From Lentisphaerota bacterium (GTDB taxonomy: Bacteria > Verrucomicrobiota > Kiritimatiellia > RFP12 > UBA1067), in contig SUWC01000007.1 of assembly GCA_015061665.1 (NCBI GenBank), positions 1 to 64,000 on the forward strand: a DNA stretch of 64,000 bases. The letters are read 5' to 3'. Made by a program: the position numbers and the translations under genes. The first letter of the stretch is position 1, and each line of letters starts with the position of its first letter. Below are positions 43,558 through 51,055 of this stretch, piece by piece. Below the pieces are notes generated by a model, which saw only the letters and a list, made by a program, of their open reading frames with translations, searched no databases and had not been told where the DNA came from.

Positions 43558-46530
43558 CTACTTGCCCGCGATGTCGATTTCAAGGCGGAAGAACTCGACA
43601 GTCTGCTCGGCGGACGGCGCGACGGTGAACTCCGGGGCTGTGCCGGCATCTGTGCGCTCCGCATACGTTCCATTGACATCGGTGCTGGACATGAGCTTTA
43701 TGTCGAGCCTTACGTTGTCAGGAGGATTGACGCTGTTTCCAAGGCTGATCCTGAACTTGCCGTCCGAAGTGGGCACTATGTGCAGAAGAGGCTTGCTCAT
43801 TTCGACTGTCGGATTCAGTCCAAGCGAGTAGCACTCGAAGTAATTCAGTCCGTTATCGCACTTCGTAGCCGAATCAGGGGCAAGCAGCTCCTCCGCTTCG
43901 GCAACCGTCTTGCCGCTGAGATAATCGGACACGAAACCACTGCCCACAGCCACATTGTCCGAAGAAACGCGCACAATTATGTTTGTCGAGTAGAAGCTTC
44001 CGGTGAGCGACTTGAAGTTGCATGAGCCCTTGTATTCAACAGTCTGGATCGAGGAGCCGGAATTCGCGAACGGGAAGTTGCCGTTCCCGCCGTTCTTGAG
44101 CTGAACATTCCCCACCCAGACGGAATAATCCTGCGCGAGCAGGTCGAAAGTCGACACTACCGTATACATTTCTTCGGCGGACGGCGTCAGCCCTTCACCC
44201 TGCACGGTCAGCCACCCGGGGGTGTTGTTTATCCTTGTATAGACCTGGAATACGGTTTCGTTGTTCTCGTTTGCAAGTCTCACCCCGCCCTTGGCGCCGG
44301 CGGTAATCTCGACGGACGTGTCCGCAAAGTCGCAGAATTCGACGACATTGGTGAAAGTAACGATTCCGCCAGCCGCGCTGATCGCGGCAAACGAATTGTT
44401 CGAAAGCGGTGCGACATGAGTGGAGGAATCGTAGCTTGGCTGCGCAGTCCATGTGCCGGTGCCGCTGTGCTCATAGTCTTCGTTCACCCACCCCGAGTTT
44501 TCCTTTGCGACCCTTGAAGTCCCGACAAAATCTTCCTGCGATCCGCCGGACGCATGTATCGAATAGGCGCATGCCGCGCCTGGTACAAGCTCCGTCAATT
44601 CGAACGTCACGGTGCCGTTTTCATAGGTACCAACGAAATTCCTTCCGCCGAAAGTCAACGTCCATGTAGCGGTCGGGTCAGCGTGCGTCACGCCGACCGT
44701 AAGCTTAGCGCTTCTGAAATCGGCCTTATACACGATTGACGGCGTACCCCACGCAAACTGCTCGGACGCGGAATAGACAAGCCTGACGAAGCTGTCGTTG
44801 GAGTTCTCGCTGTCCACAATGGTGTGGCTTCCGCAGAAGTACGAGGTCCCGTTCGTGACAACCACTGGGCCGGCCCCTTCGTCGACTTTGATCTCAATTC
44901 CATCGAGAGCGCGGTCGGTGAACGTCAACGTTCCGGCACCGTTCTTCGTAATCGCCGGCTTTGCCACGCCAGCGGCCCTGCTCAACGGGACTGCAATCTT
45001 TGCGTTTTGGACTCCAGTGTCGAATGTCGCGCCGCCCGCCGCAATCTCATAAACCAGCTTGCCGGAAGCGTCCCTCTGCAGCCACGATGTTCCGTTCGGC
45101 GTACTATAAGGCTTAAGCGTTCCGCCGTTGAAAACCACCTTAGAGTCATTAGATACGGTTTCGTTGACGGCTCTGATTAAATTGGCCTTAAGGACCCCGT
45201 TCGGGAGTAGCGTTAAACGTTCAACTTTATTTGCAGTTGTTGCATTTGATGCAAATCGCACCTGATCACTGAGCTCCAGAGTTCCCGTGCCGGTCCCTCC
45301 GCCGATCACGGCATTGCAGGTTCCCTCCCCTTCTACGCCGAAAAAGAGCGAATTGGAATCCACAGTTCCGCCGGATACTTCAAGGGACCCGTTGGCATTT
45401 GCTTTGTTGCACAGATATATGCCGGAAGGAATGCTTACCGTTCCGTCCGACACAACAAAACGACCTTCACCGTTAACCCCGATAGTGGCCTTGTTTTTCA
45501 CAGACATAGCGCCTCCGGAAACAACCAAATCTCCATGGCTGTTTGCAGACTGTCCAGCAGATACTTCATACGCATAGACAGAACCCGAACTCAGCTCAAA
45601 TCTGGCAACAGAATTTGCGCCGTTGCCAATGCGTATGTAACCGTTTCTGTTGGTAACAGCCAGCGTTGCTCCGGACACAGAGACAAGTCCAGTGGAAGAG
45701 CTTCCGTTTCCAATAATGAAGGCGCCGCCGTTGATATCGACCTTACCGCCGGAGAGATTCATCTCACCGTAGGACGCGGTATTGACTCCGGCAAAGGCAT
45801 TACTGACGATTGCGAGACTTCCGCCTGTCATATCAACAATGCCCCTTGCGGAAGACTCGTAGCCGACTCTGAAATGCGAATTGGAAATCACGGCGCTTCC
45901 TCCGGTAATTTCTAAAAGGCCGGTCGCGCCACTCCTGTATCCGACGGAGAAATCGTTAGTGGCGGAGTGTTCTATGAGACCAGACGAAAGGACGACCTTG
46001 CCGAAATTGTCCGTTCCCGTTCCTGCGCCGATGCGGAACGGACCGCCTTTATTGTAGAGATAGCCACCCGCCACGGTGACGATGCCGGTTGCGCATGTAC
46101 TGGATGTGTCGTTCCTACCGCCTATGTCGAACGGCCCTGCTTCACCGCCCTGAAAGGTGGACCCGTCCGCATGCTCGAGCGTTCCGCCGTCCGTGATGTT
46201 GATCTCGCCCCTGCTGTGGTCCGCCGCTGCGACGTAGACGCCCTTTCTGAACTGAATGCCGTAGCCCTCACCGGAGACGTTCAGCTTTCCCGCGGCGTTC
46301 GACACGTTTTTGGGTATGAAGTCGCTGTTCGAGGCCGGACTGTAATACACGCGGTCATTGATGTTCGTCTCACCGTTGATAACATCATGGCCCGACCATT
46401 CCGTGCCCTTGTCCCATTTGATGTCGCTCGCCTCAACGCCGAAGGCATGAGATAGTAAAAGGGCCAAAAACGAGCAGCGCAGCAACTTTGCCACCGCGCT
46501 TCTTGACGATATTTTGGTAGATGTAGACAT
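43558..46530 (-). CDS. Autotransporter-like passenger protein with beta-helix repeats
   Basis: A 990-residue exported protein. I start at 46530, which follows AAGGAG and lies downstream of the -10; the track start at 46584 is upstream of the promoter. After the signal (LRCSFLALLLSHAFGVEA) come many 20-25-residue beta-helix turns with G-x-(L/V/I)-x-(I/V)-(S/T)-G-G-(S/T) ends, for example LLEITGGSAVISNSHFRVG and LVVSGGAMSVKNKATIGV, then strand-repeat units (KNGAGTLTFTDRAL) and a lectin-like C-terminal region. No transporter barrel is visible. The end reads FFRLEIDIAGK. Surface display or adhesion is inferred. Site S10 lies upstream. Confidence 0.75.
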   Translation of the reverse strand: MSTSTKISSRSAVAKLLRCSFLALLLSHAFGVEASDIKWDKGTEWSGHDVINGETNINDRVYYSPASNSDFIPKNVSNAAGKLNVSGEGYGIQFRKGVYVAAADHSRGEINITDGGTLEHADGSTFQGGEAGPFDIGGRNDTSSTCATGIVTVAGGYLYNKGGPFRIGAGTGTDNFGKVVLSSGLIEHSATNDFSVGYRSGATGLLEITGGSAVISNSHFRVGYESSARGIVDMTGGSLAIVSNAFAGVNTASYGEMNLSGGKVDINGGAFIIGNGSSSTGLVSVSGATLAVTNRNGYIRIGNGANSVARFELSSGSVYAYEVSAGQSANSHGDLVVSGGAMSVKNKATIGVNGEGRFVVSDGTVSIPSGIYLCNKANANGSLEVSGGTVDSNSLFFGVEGEGTCNAVIGGGTGTGTLELSDQVRFASNATTANKVERLTLLPNGVLKANLIRAVNETVSNDSKVVFNGGTLKPYSTPNGTSWLQRDASGKLVYEIAAGGATFDTGVQNAKIAVPLSRAAGVAKPAITKNGAGTLTFTDRALDGIEIKVDEGAGPVVVTNGTSYFCGSHTIVDSENSNDSFVRLVYSASEQFAWGTPSIVYKADFRSAKLTVGVTHADPTATWTLTFGGRNFVGTYENGTVTFELTELVPGAACAYSIHASGGSQEDFVGTSRVAKENSGWVNEDYEHSGTGTWTAQPSYDSSTHVAPLSNNSFAAISAAGGIVTFTNVVEFCDFADTSVEITAGAKGGVRLANENNETVFQVYTRINNTPGWLTVQGEGLTPSAEEMYTVVSTFDLLAQDYSVWVGNVQLKNGGNGNFPFANSGSSIQTVEYKGSCNFKSLTGSFYSTNIIVRVSSDNVAVGSGFVSDYLSGKTVAEAEELLAPDSATKCDNGLNYFECYSLGLNPTVEMSKPLLHIVPTSDGKFRISLGNSVNPPDNVRLDIKLMSSTDVNGTYAERTDAGTAPEFTVAPSAEQTVEFFRLEIDIAGK

Positions 46531-46560
46531 GGTCCTGACTCCTTGTGGGTTACACGAAAA

Positions 46561-46616
46561 AGTATAGCAAATATGAATCCTCACAGTCTAGATGTTCGGC
46601 GCTACACTTTGGTGCA
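46561..46616 (-). promoter_or_regulatory. Promoter plus distal 14-bp palindrome (site S10)
   Basis: Minus-strand TGCACCAAAGTGTA (46603-46616) lies 36 nt upstream of ATTTGCTATACT (hexamer 46561-46566), about one helical turn further than the other sites. The gene has a leader of about 25 nt with AAGGAG. Confidence 0.55.
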
Positions 46617-46665
46617 GTCAGTTTGCAACCTCCATGTCGGCCTGCCAAGCCATTCCAAGCGTAAT

Positions 46666-46694
46666 TTGTCGCCTTCCTTGAAATTTGCTATACT
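46666..46694 (+). promoter_or_regulatory. Promoter of the truncated lipoprotein gene
   Basis: TTGTCG (46666-46671), a 17-nt spacer and TATACT with an upstream TTTGC (46689-46694) face right towards the ATG at 46733. GGAGA lies eight nt before that ATG. Confidence 0.5.
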
Positions 46695-46732
46695 GTCTTT
46701 CGAGGTCCTAAAAGCATACGGAGAGCAATCAA

Positions 46733-47236
46733 ATGAGACCACTACACATTTCCCTAGCCCGTTCGATTCTCGCGGCATCTTTCATGGCGTTGTCAGTCGC
46801 AGGATGCACTACGGTTGAGCAGACCGACTGCTATGACGACTCCTTCTGCGTGGAACCGACGGATGGCATGATCCTGCCCACCACCGTCACCAGCACGGAT
46901 TGCGCCGTCAGATTCGACTTCGGGGAGGTCATAACGGCCCGTCCGGTAATAACGGTGACCGGTCCGGCAAAAGCCGAAATAAGATACCGCACCTACAGCA
47001 ATGCTGCAGATGCGGTGGAATCGTCCTTCAAACTTCCAGACCTAGACTATCACGAGAAAGCCTCGGACATCATGTACAGACTTGTCATGATTACGGCTAC
47101 CCATGAATCGAAAGAGGTACGAAAGTTCAGGTTCCTTGACATTGAGCTGTCGAAAGGAGTCGACATACTCAGAACAGGGGGCATGCCGCCTTCTTCGCAG
47201 GCATCTTCTCCACGTCGGACAGCTCGACCTTGGTGA
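46733..47236 (+). pseudogene. 3'-truncated lipoprotein, perhaps N-terminal piece of an alpha-L-rhamnosidase-like enzyme
   Basis: The ORF starts well (GGAGA site, signal peptide with lipobox ALSVAGC) and about 145 residues look like real protein: FDFGEVITARPVITVTGPAKAEIRY resembles the DFG-containing sandwich that precedes the barrel in GH78 alpha-L-rhamnosidases, and FRFLDIELSKGVDI resembles the following strand. The last 22 residues (GGMPPSSQASSPRRTARPW) are out-of-context sequence antisense to the convergent lipoprotein gene, whose 3' end it overlaps by 68 nt. A deletion that removed the catalytic part is the simplest reading. The family call is weak. Confidence 0.5.
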
Positions 47237-47666
47237 TCTTGGCAGGGAGACCCTTGATCTCGGCCGTGGCCTTACCGTAGACGAAATAGCTCTTGTTCTC
47301 AATGCGATAGCGCGTGGCGACGACGGAATCCGCGCCCGAGGCCGAGAGGGCCTTGGCGTATGCACCGCCCTTCGCGACATCCTCGATAGAAGGACCGACG
47401 AACGGAAGCTTCACACCGGTCGGAGCAAAGTCGGCGACATGATCTGCGGTTCCGCCCCACGTGATGGTGATCGGAATGATTCCAAGGTTGATCCAATGGA
47501 TCGTCTCGGTCGCAGAGACAGGATTCTGGTCAAGTGAATAGGATAGCTGCACTGCATCCCTCGTGAAGACATCAGGATGCACGATTTCATTGCCGCCGTC
47601 GTTCTTGTGAACACTCACGCATCCGGTAAGTGCAGCCGCAACCGCGACGAACATTAGCTTCTTCAT
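47169..47666 (-). CDS. Small lipoprotein of unknown function
   Basis: A 165-residue lipoprotein: signal MKKLMFVAVAAALTGCVSV with lipobox LTGC, and AAAGGA before the ATG. The mature part has NLGIIPITITWGGTADHVADF and a GGAYAKALSASGADSVVATRYRIENKSYFVYGKA stretch, typical of small TRL-like or DUF-type periplasmic lipoproteins, but I cannot assign a family. Its 3' end overlaps the truncated gene on the other strand, marking the deletion junction. Confidence 0.75.
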   Translation of the reverse strand: MKKLMFVAVAAALTGCVSVHKNDGGNEIVHPDVFTRDAVQLSYSLDQNPVSATETIHWINLGIIPITITWGGTADHVADFAPTGVKLPFVGPSIEDVAKGGAYAKALSASGADSVVATRYRIENKSYFVYGKATAEIKGLPAKITKVELSDVEKMPAKKAACPLF

Positions 47667-47696
47667 TGTCCTTTTTCCTTTTCATGAGCCCTGAAT

Positions 47697-47740
47697 GTGT
47701 TACACGTCCCAGGAACCGGGCCAGTCCCTGTAACGTGTCG
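47697..47740. repeat. Dispersed intergenic repeat
   Basis: GTGTTACACGTCCCAGGAACCGGGCCAGTCCCTGTAACGTGT has terminal inverted GTTACA and reads like a dispersed element; it lies in the 240-nt gap that otherwise holds only a GC-rich patch and a T-rich end. I have no second copy in the window, so assignment rests on its palindromic style. Confidence 0.4.
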
Positions 47741-47908
47741 CCGCAGCGCGGCAATGGCGAAATGCGAGAAACATGTCGAGCATGACCAACGCGTCCCCCG
47801 CCTTTTTTCCTTTATTTTATCAAAAGCGAACGCACAATGCAATCGCAGGCAGAACATCGTAAGTCTCACCTTTGCCGTCCGCCGGACACGAAAGGCCGCT
47901 CCTTCTGT

Positions 47909-48439
47909 TCATTCTTCTTTCCACCGTATGTCTACTGGCTCGCCAATCATCTGCCTTATGACGGTCTCTGCCTGGTCTTTCGCAATTTTCATGTTGTCTT
48001 CGCTTCTTGCCGCCCGCGCGACAAGTTTATTTGCCTCCCCGGAGACCTCGGCCCACATCCTGTTTATGGCCTTGTCGGTGTAGCCCAGTGCGACCGACGT
48101 CTTGTATGGACGGCTCTTCTTCATGTTGGCGACGGCATATACCTCGGGAAGCGGAACTTCGACTGCATTCCTCTCCCCGTCTGACAGGAACCTGATCTTC
48201 GAAAGGTCGATCTGATAGAAGCCGCCGCCGTAGACGAGCCACATCATCTGCGATTTGCGGGACTTCGACGACAGCGTCATCGCTTCTGCCACGCCCACGT
48301 AAAGCACATTCACCTTGCCAATCCGCTGTATTCCCGTTATGGTCGGCTCATGCCGCTGCCAATTGTCGCAACTGCGAATCCCGAAGGTCAGAAGCACGGC
48401 AAGGACGACAACGAGAACTGCAAATACCTTACCTTTCAT
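47909..48439 (-). CDS. DUF4230-like membrane-anchored protein
   Basis: A 176-residue protein beginning at 48439 (GGGGGA upstream). An N-terminal anchor (VFAVLVVVLAVLLTFGI) precedes a domain that starts TITGIQRIGKVNVLYVGVAEAMTL and continues with GGGFYQIDLSKIRF, similar in order to DUF4230 proteins; the C-terminal half is helical (EANKLVARAARSEDNMKIAKDQAETVIRQMI). Function is unknown. It is the third gene of a three-gene unit with 4-nt overlaps. Confidence 0.6.
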   Translation of the reverse strand: MKGKVFAVLVVVLAVLLTFGIRSCDNWQRHEPTITGIQRIGKVNVLYVGVAEAMTLSSKSRKSQMMWLVYGGGFYQIDLSKIRFLSDGERNAVEVPLPEVYAVANMKKSRPYKTSVALGYTDKAINRMWAEVSGEANKLVARAARSEDNMKIAKDQAETVIRQMIGEPVDIRWKEE

Positions 48440-48993
48440 TTCGCGTCCCCCGTGCCTGACGTCCATTCTATGCCTTCCAAAATCCGGCCCTGGACTGCGT
48501 AGAAGCCGTCAAGTATCTGTCTTGTCGCCACCTGGGCCTCGTGCAATATCTCAGGATCCTCGGCGGTCTTTCGGATGGAGTCGTGTACGCCCGCAAACAG
48601 ACGCTGATGGACCTTCGCGGCAGCATTTACAGTAGTGAAGCAGCTTCTGTCCGCGTCGAGCTGCTCCACGCTGTCGAATCGAATCGAACGTTCCTCTACG
48701 GACGGTATTGGCACTTTCTTCAACACGACTCCGTTTTCCGCCTTGCCCGGTTCCTGCACAATCGATCCGACAGGGACCTTGAGGAAGGCGCTGCCGCTGA
48801 CCCTGTACAATGCGGTAACGCCATCCTCGTCTATGGCCGCGATGTCCGCTACGACGACCTTGATTGGGACGAAGTCAGAAAGACGCTGATGCCCCGCGGA
48901 CCCCTCGTCTTCCCCGCATCCGCACAGTGCACCTGCCACAAGCAGGAAAGCAAAAGCCCTCGCAGACATCCGAAAAGACAATAGCACCTTCAT
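48436..48993 (-). CDS. Lipoprotein paralogous to the DUF4230-like neighbour
   Basis: A 185-residue lipoprotein (lipobox ALCGCGEDEG) starting at 48993 with GGAGG upstream. After the signal, LSDFVPIKVVVADIAAIDEDGVTALYRVSGSAFLKVPVGSIVQ and the helical tail (AAKVHQRLFAGVHDSIRKTAEDPEILHEAQVATRQIL) follow the same plan as the product of 47909-48439, so the two are probably diverged copies. Start and stop both overlap neighbours by 4 nt (ATGA), indicating tight translational coupling. Confidence 0.6.
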   Translation of the reverse strand: MKVLLSFRMSARAFAFLLVAGALCGCGEDEGSAGHQRLSDFVPIKVVVADIAAIDEDGVTALYRVSGSAFLKVPVGSIVQEPGKAENGVVLKKVPIPSVEERSIRFDSVEQLDADRSCFTTVNAAAKVHQRLFAGVHDSIRKTAEDPEILHEAQVATRQILDGFYAVQGRILEGIEWTSGTGDAK

Positions 48994-49334
48994 TCGGCAT
49001 CCTCCATCCCGCTGCCGCACGAGGAGTCTGCATTTGCCGAGCCATCGTCCTTCAACGAGCTCGTCACCACGATTTCCATGTCGTCGTCAACCAATCCCTT
49101 GTTTAGAAAGTAAAACGAAAGGAACACAATGATCAACGCGGCAAATACACCAAGGACGTTCCAAAACGTAATGTTTGCGCCCTTGACATAGCTGACAATA
49201 CAATGGATTGATCCGAGCACGGATGCTCTCCCCGTTTTACATTGCGAACCATCCGCTGCCATTTCCACGGCATTGCCGTGTCCAATGACAATATCTGATT
49301 GCGCACTTTGCGCCTGCATTTGATCGTCTATCAT
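48990..49334 (-). CDS. Single-pass membrane protein of unknown function
   Basis: A 114-residue protein with one central transmembrane helix (ITFWNVLGVFAALIIVFLSFYFL, about 55-77), a polar N-terminus with several Gln and Asp, and an acidic Ser-rich C-terminus. It has no recognisable domain. It opens the unit with the two DUF4230-like genes; a TATAAT lies 21 nt before the ATG. Confidence 0.6.
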   Translation of the reverse strand: MIDDQMQAQSAQSDIVIGHGNAVEMAADGSQCKTGRASVLGSIHCIVSYVKGANITFWNVLGVFAALIIVFLSFYFLNKGLVDDDMEIVVTSSLKDDGSANADSSCGSGMEDAE

Positions 49335-49355
49335 ACCCGCCCTTTCGACCTGAAT

Positions 49356-49361
49356 ATTATA
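49356..49361 (-). promoter_or_regulatory. -10 element of the DUF4230-like operon
   Basis: Minus-strand TATAAT 21 nt upstream of the ATG at 49334, in an AT-rich stretch. No clear -35 was found. Confidence 0.45.
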
Positions 49362-49431
49362 TCAAATTGAAGCATGATTGTGGCAACCCTCATCTGCAAA
49401 GCCAGCCGCTTTAGCGTTCAGAGCGGATGCG

Positions 49432-50361
49432 TCACCTGTGCTTCGGGAGCGTCACGGAAAAAACGGTGCCGCGTCCAGGCGTTGACGAGAAGCCTACTTC
49501 GCCGCCGTAGAACGTGACGACGGCGTGAACGAGAGAAAGGCCCAGCCCGGAGCCGGGCGTGCTGCGTCCGCGCTCCGACCTGAAGAACCTGTCGAATATC
49601 TTCGGCTGGTCGCCTTTCGCGATTCCAATGCCAGTGTCCGAAACCGTTAACGAAACTTCCTTTGCCGTCTCGGACAACGCCGCCGCCACCCTTCCGCCGC
49701 GTGGCGTGAACTTAACCGCATTGTCGAGAAGGTTGCCCGCTATCTGCTGCAGCTTGTGCCGGTGGGCCATGAGGACGACGGGGTGCGACGGAAGGTCGAC
49801 ATCGAGGGCAACGCCATTCATTTCGGCAACGGACCCGAACAGCTCGGCGGCTTCGGACACGACCTGGCGGAAATCGACTTCGTGTGGCGGAGGCTCCCCC
49901 GCGCCGACGTAGTTGTTCGTTATCTCCGCATTTGCGTCGACAATTGCAAGGAGCTGCGCACATGACTCCGATACGGACGCGGCGTCAAGAGCGTCCGCCG
50001 CACCGCCAAGGACCAGTTGCGCGCTGCTGCTGATACGCGAAAGCGGAGTGCGGATGTCGTGGAGAACGCTTCTGACGAGATCTCGCGACTCGTCGTTCAG
50101 CAACTTAATGCGGCGCGAGAGCCGCCAGAAGATGAAAATGCCAACGGCAAGCGCGATTCCCTCCGACAAAGCCGTGCAAAGCGCGATCACTGCATAGACG
50201 CGCAGCGCCTCCCCCTCATGCCCAGCGCCGAGCGCGCGCTTGAGAAAGAACCATCCGGGGATACCGGCGATGGCCGTCGTGACGATCATCGAGCATGCGA
50301 GAAGCGGCACGCCCGCCGTCTGGACGAGGCGGTCAACAGCTGAGATCCTACCGAAGCGCAT
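49432..50361 (-). CDS. Sensor histidine kinase (HisKA class)
   Basis: A 309-residue kinase with two transmembrane helices (about 17-39 and 53-79) and only about 15 residues between them, so it probably senses within the membrane or through a partner. The H box is SVLHDIRTPLSRISS, the N box LQQIAGNLLDNAVKF, and G boxes DTGIGI and GSGLGLSL. Its start overlaps the regulator gene by 14 nt. The phosphotransfer class (HDIRTPL) differs from the two HisKA_3 kinases in the window. Confidence 0.9.
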   Translation of the reverse strand: MRFGRISAVDRLVQTAGVPLLACSMIVTTAIAGIPGWFFLKRALGAGHEGEALRVYAVIALCTALSEGIALAVGIFIFWRLSRRIKLLNDESRDLVRSVLHDIRTPLSRISSSAQLVLGGAADALDAASVSESCAQLLAIVDANAEITNNYVGAGEPPPHEVDFRQVVSEAAELFGSVAEMNGVALDVDLPSHPVVLMAHRHKLQQIAGNLLDNAVKFTPRGGRVAAALSETAKEVSLTVSDTGIGIAKGDQPKIFDRFFRSERGRSTPGSGLGLSLVHAVVTFYGGEVGFSSTPGRGTVFSVTLPKHR

Positions 50362-51010
50362 ATCCGAGCCCCCGCTTGGTCTCTATCAGCTCCGGCTCGC
50401 CCCGCGCATTCAGCTCCCTTCGGATGGCATATATCTTCGCCTCGACGACGTTCGTCTTGGCGGCCTCGAAATTCCACACTTCCTTGAGCAGAAACCCAGA
50501 TGACATCCACTTCCTGGGATTGCGTATGAACACTTCCAGCAGGCGGCGTTCCAGCCCGGAGAGATTCAGTTCGCGGCCGTTCCTGTAGAACAGGTCTCGC
50601 GACGAATCGAACACTAGGTCCCTGTATGCGACTTCCGAGCCGCATTCGTGCGCAGACCTGCGCAGGACCGCCTTTATGCGGGCGACAAGCTCGTCGGGCG
50701 AGAACGGCTTGACCATGTAGTCGTCGGCGCCGGACGAAAGCCCGGCGATGCGGTCCGCCGTCGAGGCAAGCGCGCTCAGCACTATCACCGGCGTTCTGTC
50801 CCCGTCCGTGCGCATCTTCGCCAGCAGCTCCTTGCCGTCCCCGTCGGGGAGCATGAGGTCAAGCACGACGATGTCGTACTGGTTCCTGGACATCAAGTCC
50901 ACGCCCTTGGCCACTGTATCCGCGACATCTGACGCAATGCCGGCGGCTGACAGTCCGAGCCTGATGAGCTTGACCTGATCGAAGTCGTCTTCTATCGCAA
51001 GAACTTTCAT
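50348..51010 (-). CDS. OmpR/PhoB-family response regulator
   Basis: A 220-residue regulator with receiver residues IEDDFDQVKL, phospho-acceptor Asp in IVVLDLMLPDGDG, the switch Ser in VLSALAS and Lys in MVKPFSPDELVAR, then a winged-helix domain ending KIYAIRRELNARGEPELIETKRGLGYALR. It forms a unit with the kinase gene. The transcript looks leaderless: TATAAT ends 7 nt before the ATG and no Shine-Dalgarno is present. Confidence 0.93.
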   Translation of the reverse strand: MKVLAIEDDFDQVKLIRLGLSAAGIASDVADTVAKGVDLMSRNQYDIVVLDLMLPDGDGKELLAKMRTDGDRTPVIVLSALASTADRIAGLSSGADDYMVKPFSPDELVARIKAVLRRSAHECGSEVAYRDLVFDSSRDLFYRNGRELNLSGLERRLLEVFIRNPRKWMSSGFLLKEVWNFEAAKTNVVEAKIYAIRRELNARGEPELIETKRGLGYALR

Positions 51011-51017
51011 GGCTTAT

Positions 51018-51023
51018 ATTATA
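51018..51023 (-). promoter_or_regulatory. -10 element of the OmpR-type regulator (leaderless)
   Basis: Minus-strand TATAAT lies 7 nt before the ATG at 51010, so the transcript should start at or within a few bases of the start codon. Confidence 0.55.
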
Positions 51024-51055
51024 CACTATTCCGCTAGAATGAGGGAATCTACACA

